DNA of 58,362 nt from assembly GCA_014879655.1 (NCBI GenBank), contig JACSRS010000056.1, positions 1-58,362 on the forward strand, given 5' to 3'. Each line of letters begins with the position of its first letter. Position 1 is the first letter of the stretch. Below the pieces are notes generated by a model. It saw only the letters and a program-made list of their open reading frames with translations, was not told the origin of the DNA and did no database searches. The DNA is from Burkholderiaceae bacterium (GTDB taxonomy: Bacteria; Pseudomonadota; Gammaproteobacteria; Burkholderiales; Burkholderiaceae_C). Shown here piece by piece: positions 52,911 to 58,362 of the stretch. A program made the position numbers and the translations under genes.

Positions 52911-53336
52911 TCAGGCGGGCCAGGGCGTGGGGTCGGGAATCGGGCAGACGGGCTCCACATCCACCGTCTTGAAATCGGCAGGCGAGACGATTTCCAGGTA
53001 TTCCATGTCGGGCGAGTAGTCGAACAGGTAGTGCCGGATGCCCGGGCGCTGATGGACGCAGTCTCCGGCCTCGACCAGCGTGACCTTGTCTTCGTACATG
53101 AATTTGGCCCAGCCCTTGACCATGATCACGATCTGGAAGTCCGCCTCATGCCGGTGCCAGCCGGTGCCCTTTTCCGGTGCCATGTTGGCCTTGACCAGGT
53201 GGGCGATGACCTTGCCGTGGGTTGCTTCGGCAACGCCAAGGTCGCGATACAGGAAAAAATCACGCAAACCACCGGGCTGGTAGTCGGTGTCGCCCGGTTT
53301 GACGTGCGAGAACAGGGTCGTGGTGCGATTGAGCAT
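52911..53336 (-). CDS. Cupin-domain protein
   Basis: This 141-residue cupin has a metal-type motif: GTGWHRHEADFQIVIMVKGW (two His and one Glu) and AGDCVHQRPGIRHYLFDY with the C-terminal His. It is a single-domain beta-barrel; the ligand is unknown. ATG 53336 is favoured because a GGAGGA ribosome site lies just upstream. It is divergent from aroC and convergent with the GST gene. Confidence 0.88.
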   Translation of the reverse strand: MLNRTTTLFSHVKPGDTDYQPGGLRDFFLYRDLGVAEATHGKVIAHLVKANMAPEKGTGWHRHEADFQIVIMVKGWAKFMYEDKVTLVEAGDCVHQRPGIRHYLFDYSPDMEYLEIVSPADFKTVDVEPVCPIPDPTPWPA

Positions 53337-53466
53337 GGAGTCCTCCGGCGTAGGGCAGCACCCAAGTGTGCTGCAGTGCAGCATCAAGCACGAAGCGTTC
53401 CAGCGCCCAAGCACCGGATCGGTTCATCCGGCGCGCGGCCGGCGGGGTCGGGGATAATCCCTGTCC

Positions 53467-54564
53467 ATGAGCGGCAACACATTTGGCAACCTGTTTGCAG
53501 TCACCAATTTCGGTGAATCCCACGGCCCGGCCATTGGCTGCGTGATTGACGGCTGCCCGCCCGGGCTGGCCCTGAGCGAGGCTGACATCCAGCCCGACCT
53601 CGACCGGCGCCGCCCCGGCACCAGCAAGTTCGTCACCCAGCGCAACGAGCCCGACGCCGTGCAGATCCTCTCGGGCGTTTACGAAGGCTTCACCACCGGC
53701 ACGCCGATTGCCCTGCTGATACCCAACACCGACCAGCGCAGCAAGGACTACGGCAACATCGCGCAGACCTTTCGCCCCGGCCATGCCGACTACACCTATT
53801 TCCACAAGTACGGCCGGCGCGACCCGCGCGGCGGTGGCCGTTCGTCGGCCCGCCTGACCGCGCCAATGGTGGCCGCCGGTGCAGTGGCCAAGAAGTGGCT
53901 GCAGCAGCAGTACGGCACCACCTTCATCGGCTGCATGACGCAGATCGGCGAGCTGCCCATTGCTTTCGAAGGCTGGGAGCACGTGCGCGACAACCCGTTT
54001 TTTGCCCCGGCGGCCGATGTCTCGGCGCTGGAGGACTACCTCAATGCCCTGCGCAAGGCCGGCGACTCTTGCGGCGCTCGGCTGCGCGTGACGGCGCGCA
54101 ACATGCCGGTGGGACTGGGCCAGCCGTTGTTTGACAAGCTCGATGCCGACATCGCCTTCGCCATGATGGGCATCAACGCCGTCAAGGGCGTGGAAATCGG
54201 CGCCGGTTTTGCCAGCGTGGCGCAACGCGGCAGCATGCATGGCGATTCGCTGTCGCCGGGCGGGTTCAAGGGCAACAACGCCGGCGGCGTGCTCGGCGGC
54301 ATCAGCTCGGGACAGGATCTGGAGGTGAGCATTGCCATCAAGCCCACCAGTTCCATCCTGACGCCGCGCGAGTCGATCGACGTCGAAGGGCATTCGACCG
54401 AGGTCATCACCAAGGGTCGCCACGACCCTTGTGTCGGCATTCGCGCCACGCCGATTGCCGAGGCCATGCTGGCGCTGGTGGTGATGGAACACGCGCTGCA
54501 GCACCGTGCGCAGTGCGGCGACGTCCGGCCACCCGCACCGCCGATCAAGGCCTCGTTTCTTTGA
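53467..54564 (+). CDS. aroC: Chorismate synthase
   Basis: It converts EPSP to chorismate, the last common step of aromatic amino-acid synthesis, with reduced FMN. The 365-residue protein contains all family landmarks: [55 protein letters not shown], and [20 protein letters not shown], ending with the [18 protein letters not shown] segment. The MFS gene begins directly after the stop, so they are probably co-transcribed. Confidence 0.97.
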   Translation: MSGNTFGNLFAVTNFGESHGPAIGCVIDGCPPGLALSEADIQPDLDRRRPGTSKFVTQRNEPDAVQILSGVYEGFTTGTPIALLIPNTDQRSKDYGNIAQTFRPGHADYTYFHKYGRRDPRGGGRSSARLTAPMVAAGAVAKKWLQQQYGTTFIGCMTQIGELPIAFEGWEHVRDNPFFAPAADVSALEDYLNALRKAGDSCGARLRVTARNMPVGLGQPLFDKLDADIAFAMMGINAVKGVEIGAGFASVAQRGSMHGDSLSPGGFKGNNAGGVLGGISSGQDLEVSIAIKPTSSILTPRESIDVEGHSTEVITKGRHDPCVGIRATPIAEAMLALVVMEHALQHRAQCGDVRPPAPPIKASFL

Positions 54565-55764
54565 ATGCCCGCCGGTGACGCTGCTGCCCGCCGCCGCCAG
54601 CTGATTCCGTTCGCGGCGCTGTCCGCCGGGTATTTCGCGCACATCGGGTTTTTCAACCCTTACCTGCCGCTGTGGCTCAAGGAGATGGGTTTCGGCCTGC
54701 TGGCCATCAGCGTGCTGACCTCGGTGCAGTCGGCCACCCGCCTCTTTGCCCCATACGGCTGGGGCTGGCTGTCGGACCACACCGGCGAGCGCATCAAGCT
54801 GCTGCGCTACTGTGCAACCACGGCGCTGGCTGTGTCGGTGGGGCTGTGGTTCGAACTCAGCCCGGTCTGGCTGGGCGTGGTGTTGCTGGTGATGTTCACC
54901 CACACCAGCGCGATGATGCCGATGAGCGAGGCGGCGATGGCGCATCTGGTCAGCCACAGCGGCACCTTTGACGTGCGCAGCTACGGCCGCATCCGGCTGT
55001 GGGGCTCGCTGGGCTTTCTGCTCACGGTTTTTGTGGCCGGTGCCTGGTTCGAAGCCCGGGGCATGAAGGACTTTCCGGCCTGGACCGCGCTGACGCTGGC
55101 CGCCGTGACGGTGGCGGTCTGGCGCCTGCCCGACCTGAAAGAAGCATTGCCTGCCCACGAGGCACGCATGCCGGTTGCGCCGGTGCTGCGCCAGCGGGCG
55201 GTGCAGTGGTTTTTTGCCGCGGCGTTCTTTCATGTGCTCTCGCACATCGGCATCTACGTGTTTTTCTCGCTGTACCTGGACTCGCTGGGTTACAGCAAGA
55301 CCATGATCGGCGTGTTGTGGGCCGTGTCGGTGATTGTCGAAATCGGCTGGTTCTTCACCCAGTCGCGCTGGTTGCCGCTGCTCAGCCTGCCGGCCTGGCT
55401 GGTGGTGAGCTCGGCAGTGATGGCGCTGCGCATGGGCATCACCGCGACGGCGGCCAGCGTGCTGGCAGCGCTGCTGCTGGCGCAGGCGCTGCACGCCATC
55501 ACCTTTGCCACGCATCACACGGTATGCATCTCGCTGCTGTCACAGCATTTCCCGGGGCGGCTGCGCGGGCGCGGGCAGGCGCTCTACACCGTGGTGGCCT
55601 ACGGCTTTCCGGGTGTGCTGGGCGGCATTGCCGGGGGGCTGCTGAGCACGCGCTTCGGCCTGGTCAGCGTGTTCTGGGCGTCGGTGGTGACCAGCCTGAT
55701 CGCCACCGCCTTTGCCATCAGGATCTGGCGGCTTCCCGGGCGAACCAGCGCTGCATCGGGTTGA
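54565..55764 (+). CDS. MFS transporter (3-phenylpropionate HcaT-like family)
   Basis: This 399-residue protein has twelve predicted membrane helices and HcaT/PPP-family motifs: FFNPYLPLWLKEMGFG, WGWLSDHTGERIKLLR, YGRIRLWGSLGFLLTVFVAG and GRGQALYTVVAYGFPGVLGG. It may carry an aromatic acid; the aroC neighbour makes an aromatic-related substrate plausible but unproven. Its ATG is immediately after the aroC stop (TGAATG). Its 3' end overlaps the convergent EamA gene by 47 bp. Confidence 0.9.
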   Translation: MPAGDAAARRRQLIPFAALSAGYFAHIGFFNPYLPLWLKEMGFGLLAISVLTSVQSATRLFAPYGWGWLSDHTGERIKLLRYCATTALAVSVGLWFELSPVWLGVVLLVMFTHTSAMMPMSEAAMAHLVSHSGTFDVRSYGRIRLWGSLGFLLTVFVAGAWFEARGMKDFPAWTALTLAAVTVAVWRLPDLKEALPAHEARMPVAPVLRQRAVQWFFAAAFFHVLSHIGIYVFFSLYLDSLGYSKTMIGVLWAVSVIVEIGWFFTQSRWLPLLSLPAWLVVSSAVMALRMGITATAASVLAALLLAQALHAITFATHHTVCISLLSQHFPGRLRGRGQALYTVVAYGFPGVLGGIAGGLLSTRFGLVSVFWASVVTSLIATAFAIRIWRLPGRTSAASG

Positions 55765-56629
55765 AACCCGTCACCAGCGCCGTGGCCAGCAGGATCAAGG
55801 CACCGCCGGCCCAGATGCCCGAGCCCAGTTCTTCGCCCAGAAACAGGTGCCCCCAGGTCACGCCGAAAACCGGAATCATGAACGCCGGGCTGATCGCCGC
55901 GACCGGCGACACGTGGCGGATCAGCCGCAGGTGCACCCAGTAGGCCAGGCCCGACGTGACCACGCCGAGCATCAGCATCGCGGCCAGCGCGCCCGCGGTG
56001 AACCGCGCCTGTGGCCAGCTGTATGCGGCACCCGGCAGCAGCGCCAGCAGCGAGATCAGGTGAATGCCGGCAGCTATGGCCAGCGGTTCCATGCGCTGCG
56101 TGGCCCGCTTCATCAGCGGCGTGGCCATGCCGTAGCAGGCTGACGCGGTGATGCACGCCAGCGCCGCCAGCAGCACCTGGGGCGTCGGATCCACTGGGCC
56201 GAGCCGCACGATCAGCCCGACGCCGACGAAGCCCAGCACGCAGCCCAGCAGCTTGCGGGCGGTGAGCGTGTCCTCTTTCAGCCAGGCCGAGGCCAGCGTG
56301 CCAAACACCACGGCCGTGCTGTTGAGCAGCGCGCTGTAGCCGGCCGGCAGGCGCAGTGACGCCCACGCAAAGAGCAGGAAAGGCACAGCCACCGACAGCG
56401 CCCCCAGCAGCGCCAGTTCGCGCCACTGCCCCCAGGGCCAGCGCTGGCGCATGGCCAACATGATCGCGGCCAGCGTCAACGTGGCCAGCGCGATGCGGCC
56501 GGCCGCCAGCACGTTCGGCCCCATCAAGGGGCTGGCGATGCGGATCAGCATGAACGAAGCGCCCCACAGGGCGGAAAGCCCGACGAGCTGGGCGAATTGA
56601 CGGGTTTGCACCGGGTGATTGTGGGGCAC
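55718..56629 (-). CDS. EamA/DMT-family transporter (third in the window)
   Basis: This 303-residue protein has ten helices in two EamA repeats, starting LVGLSALWGASFMLIRIASP and ending VFGVTWGHLFLGEELGSG. The probable start is GTG 56629; no ribosome site decides it. Substrate unknown. It is closely similar in layout to the transporter at 157-1083 (FLGE segment included), and overlaps the MFS gene on the other strand by 47 bp. A dispersed repeat copy lies upstream. Confidence 0.88.
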   Translation of the reverse strand: MPHNHPVQTRQFAQLVGLSALWGASFMLIRIASPLMGPNVLAAGRIALATLTLAAIMLAMRQRWPWGQWRELALLGALSVAVPFLLFAWASLRLPAGYSALLNSTAVVFGTLASAWLKEDTLTARKLLGCVLGFVGVGLIVRLGPVDPTPQVLLAALACITASACYGMATPLMKRATQRMEPLAIAAGIHLISLLALLPGAAYSWPQARFTAGALAAMLMLGVVTSGLAYWVHLRLIRHVSPVAAISPAFMIPVFGVTWGHLFLGEELGSGIWAGGALILLATALVTGFNPMQRWFAREAARS

Positions 56630-56671
56630 GCGGTGCGGGCCGGACGGTCAGGGAGGGGACAGGGTCAAAAT

Positions 56672-56746
56672 TGACTGAATATCAATCAAAAATGGCAGCA
56701 GCCAGCGTCAAACGGTCGGTTTTAGCTATGGAATATGAAGCGATAA
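56672..56746 (+). repeat. Dispersed short repeat, copy 5
   Basis: Core CCAGCGTCAA at 56703-56712 is followed by ACGGTCGGTTTTAGCTATGG. The left flank ATCAAAAATGGCAGCAG resembles copy 4. It is used here as the reference copy because both blocks are clear. It fills most of the 141-bp gap between EamA and TfoX-N genes, which holds no gene. Confidence 0.72.
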
Positions 56747-56770
56747 AGGGGGCGGCAATTTCGACACCGT

Positions 56771-57100
56771 TCAACGCGGCGGCAGCGTCGCCACGAACGC
56801 CAGGCACATCGCCACCCAGCGCGCCAGCACCGCGTCGTCGGCCAGGCCTTCGGGGTCGAAAAAGACGTAGCCCTTCATCGGCTTGCCGGTAAAGTCCATC
56901 GGCCGCGCGCCGGGTTGCCGCAGCGCGTCGGCATAGGCTGCCGGACCCACCCGCGCCATCAGCGATTCACCCGAAACACCCACCGCCATGTAGCCGCGAG
57001 CCATGAATGCCAGTCCGCCGAACATGCGGCGCTCGCTGATGGCCGGCTGGCCTTCCAGGTTTTCGCGAATGCGCTGGGCCAGTCCTTCGTCAAATGCCAT
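56771..57100 (-). CDS. TfoX N-terminal domain protein
   Basis: This 109-residue protein is a stand-alone TfoX-N domain: RRMFGGLAFMARGYMAVGV, then MDFTGKPMKGYVFFDPEGL and a C-terminal helix. It lacks the TfoX-C domain found in competence regulators, so a competence role is not assumed. ATG 57100 begins MAFDEGL, typical. It is on the same strand as GrpB, 83 bp downstream of it. Confidence 0.92.
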   Translation of the reverse strand: MAFDEGLAQRIRENLEGQPAISERRMFGGLAFMARGYMAVGVSGESLMARVGPAAYADALRQPGARPMDFTGKPMKGYVFFDPEGLADDAVLARWVAMCLAFVATLPPR

Positions 57101-57183
57101 GCTCGTCTCCGTGTCGGTCGGGGTTCAGTCCTGCGGTGAAGACCAGCATTCTGGGGGGCCCAACACGGCGGCGCAAGCAACCG

Positions 57184-57729
57184 TCACCGCGATGGCGCTT
57201 GCGCCTGGCCGCTGGCGCCACGCAGCACCCGCTGCACGAACGGCCCCTTGGCGTCGGTATAGGCCTCGCGGTCGGTCGGCGTGGCGGCTGCCAGCCGGCG
57301 CTTGAGCGCCGCGTAGCCGGCGGCCAGGTCACTGCTCGCACGCAACGCGTCGCGAAACGCCAGTCGCTCGCGCCACAGCTCGCTGCCCAGCGGCACCAGG
57401 TGCAGGTGGTGGGTGCGAAAGTGGGGCGAGGGCTTGCAGAACCAGTGCATGGATGCCGCCTGGTACGGGTAATGCAGATAGCCGGCCTGCGGCGCAGCGG
57501 CAATCGCGCCCGCAGCATCGGCCAGCGAGCGCACCGGCGCCATGATGTCAATCACAGCCTTGGCCGCCAGCCCCGGCACCGCAGTGCTGCCGATGTGCTC
57601 GATGGTGCCGGTGATCCAGCGGCCAAAAACCCGCGCAATCAGTGCCCGCTCGGCATCGAACAACGCCGGCCAGGCCGGGTCGTACGGAACGATCTCGATG
57701 GTCTGCGGGCGGGCAGCCGGGCCGGTCAT
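57184..57729 (-). CDS. GrpB/UPF0157 nucleotidyltransferase-fold protein
   Basis: This 181-residue protein has VPYDPAWPALFDAERALI, the nucleotidyltransferase-like GTIEHIGSTAVPGLAAKAVI with DI, and HHLHLVPLGSELWRERLAFR. The family is often associated with dephospho-CoA kinase domains, but function is not settled. GGAGG lies upstream of ATG 57729. It follows the DUF2889 gene by 15 bp, so these are likely co-transcribed. Confidence 0.92.
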   Translation of the reverse strand: MTGPAARPQTIEIVPYDPAWPALFDAERALIARVFGRWITGTIEHIGSTAVPGLAAKAVIDIMAPVRSLADAAGAIAAAPQAGYLHYPYQAASMHWFCKPSPHFRTHHLHLVPLGSELWRERLAFRDALRASSDLAAGYAALKRRLAAATPTDREAYTDAKGPFVQRVLRGASGQAQAPSR

Positions 57730-57744
57730 GTTGCCAAACCTCCG

Positions 57745-58284
57745 TCAGACCGGTGGGCGATAGAACATCGGGTGGTGCCGTGCCACTACCGGGCCGGCGA
57801 AATCCCAGGCCAGGCATTTGCCCAGGTGATGCGGGGCGCGGGTCGGGTCGGCCGGCTCGGCCTCGTCGGGCAGCGTCTGGTAGGCGGCGGTGGCCATGTT
57901 GAACAGCAACTCGCGCAGATGGGCGCAGCCCTGGATGCCGCCCAGCTGCGTCTCGATCGCCTTGCGCCAGCCGGGGCCCATGGTGGCCCCGATCATGCGG
58001 TGCATCGGCGCCTGCGCCTGCGGGCATTCGGGGTGCGGCACGTCGTCCATGGCCACGGCGATGTCGCGCACGGTGAAGGCGCGGTCGATGGTCACGCGGA
58101 TCGTCATGCCGTGGATCGGCTCGCCCGGCTGCCAGACGCCGTCACCGGCAATCTCGAACACCTGCGACTTGGTGTCTCGCAGCGTGCCTTCGATGTCCCA
58201 CAGCCCGTCGTCGCGCCGGAAGCCGCGGAACTCGGTGGTGCGGGTGTGAAGGTGGGTGCGGGGGGCGGGCGGCGGCAACGGCAA
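57745..58284 (-). CDS. DUF2889 family protein
   Basis: This 179-residue protein has RTTEFRGFRRDDGLWDIEGT, MTIRVTIDRAFTVRDI and the C-terminal CAHLRELLFNMATAAYQTLP, all typical of DUF2889. It has Cys residues in PHPECPQAQ and GCAHLREL. Function unknown. The start is TTG 58284, supported by AGGAG six bases upstream. It leads the DUF2889-GrpB pair. The last 78 bp of the window hold no recognised gene. Confidence 0.9.
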   Translation of the reverse strand: MPLPPPAPRTHLHTRTTEFRGFRRDDGLWDIEGTLRDTKSQVFEIAGDGVWQPGEPIHGMTIRVTIDRAFTVRDIAVAMDDVPHPECPQAQAPMHRMIGATMGPGWRKAIETQLGGIQGCAHLRELLFNMATAAYQTLPDEAEPADPTRAPHHLGKCLAWDFAGPVVARHHPMFYRPPV

Positions 58285-58362
58285 GACGGGCTCCTGATGA
58301 GGTGAAAAGGCACCGGTGCGGGTGCCGTTGGCAGATTTTCAGGGATTCGCCCCGCTGCGCCT

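Noticed and set aside
1-58362. CRISPR array, prophage, insertion sequence or integron
   Set aside because: No regular direct repeats with spacers, no transposase or integrase motifs, and no phage genes were found on either strand.

Overview
The window is a chromosomal segment of a high-GC beta-proteobacterium, most likely order Burkholderiales and probably Comamonadaceae. This is inferred from gene content: DUF1631, DUF2069 and DUF2889 proteins, intracellular PHA depolymerase, TRAP transport, a YihY protein with a C-terminal extension, and waaA convergent to a pcm-rhodanese-tolC block. No phage, plasmid, insertion sequence, integrase or CRISPR array was seen. Almost all sequence is coding, with about 55 genes and short, often overlapping (ATGA) junctions.

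Layout. 1-110: 5'-truncated tRNA-Asp and its terminator. 0.15-3.2 kb (minus): alkylation-repair operon (Ada-AlkA fusion, Ogt, EamA transporter). 3.3-6.2 kb (plus): phosphomannomutase/phosphoglucomutase and the Kdo transferase WaaA. 6.2-13.8 kb (minus): TetR-MFP-RND efflux operon running toward pcm, a rhodanese and a TolC-like channel, with a readable promoter/operator before tetR. 13.9-16.2 kb (minus): thyA, an EamA transporter and folA. 16.5-17.2 kb: tyrosine phosphatase. 17.3-25.6 kb: a sugar-acid cluster made of an IlvD/Edd dehydratase, FadR-type regulator, complete TRAP transporter, degenerate transglutaminase-fold protein, enolase-superfamily enzyme and SDR. 25.8-30.5 kb: cupin, NAD(P)-binding protein, RhlE and EttA. 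30.5-35.7 kb: two tandem DUF1631 paralogues and a small lipoprotein. 35.7-36.8 kb: P1-family peptidase. 36.9-42.0 kb (minus): seven-gene periplasmic copper-handling operon. 42.2-46.8 kb: cardiolipin synthase, FAD-linked oxidase, DUF2069 and YihY proteins. 46.7-50.2 kb (minus): MetY, alpha/beta hydrolase and cytochrome P450. 50.3-58.3 kb: CBS protein, PHA depolymerase, GST, cupin, AroC, MFS and EamA transporters, TfoX-N, GrpB and DUF2889 proteins.

The most striking non-gene feature is a dispersed short repeat of about 60-75 bp with a nearly invariant core (CCAGCGTCAA) and a second conserved block (AGCTAT) about 12 bp further on. It occurs five times clearly (near 1.6, 5.6, 16.4, 25.7 and 56.7 kb) and perhaps twice in degenerate form (38.2 and 41.9 kb). 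One copy lies in frame inside waaA, one supplies the 3' end of alkA, and one forms the leader of the SDR gene. Other items worth attention are the orphan sugar-acid cluster, the copper operon with two uncharacterised exported proteins, the tandem DUF1631 genes, the transporter between thyA and folA, and a long same-strand overlap at the end of rhlE.
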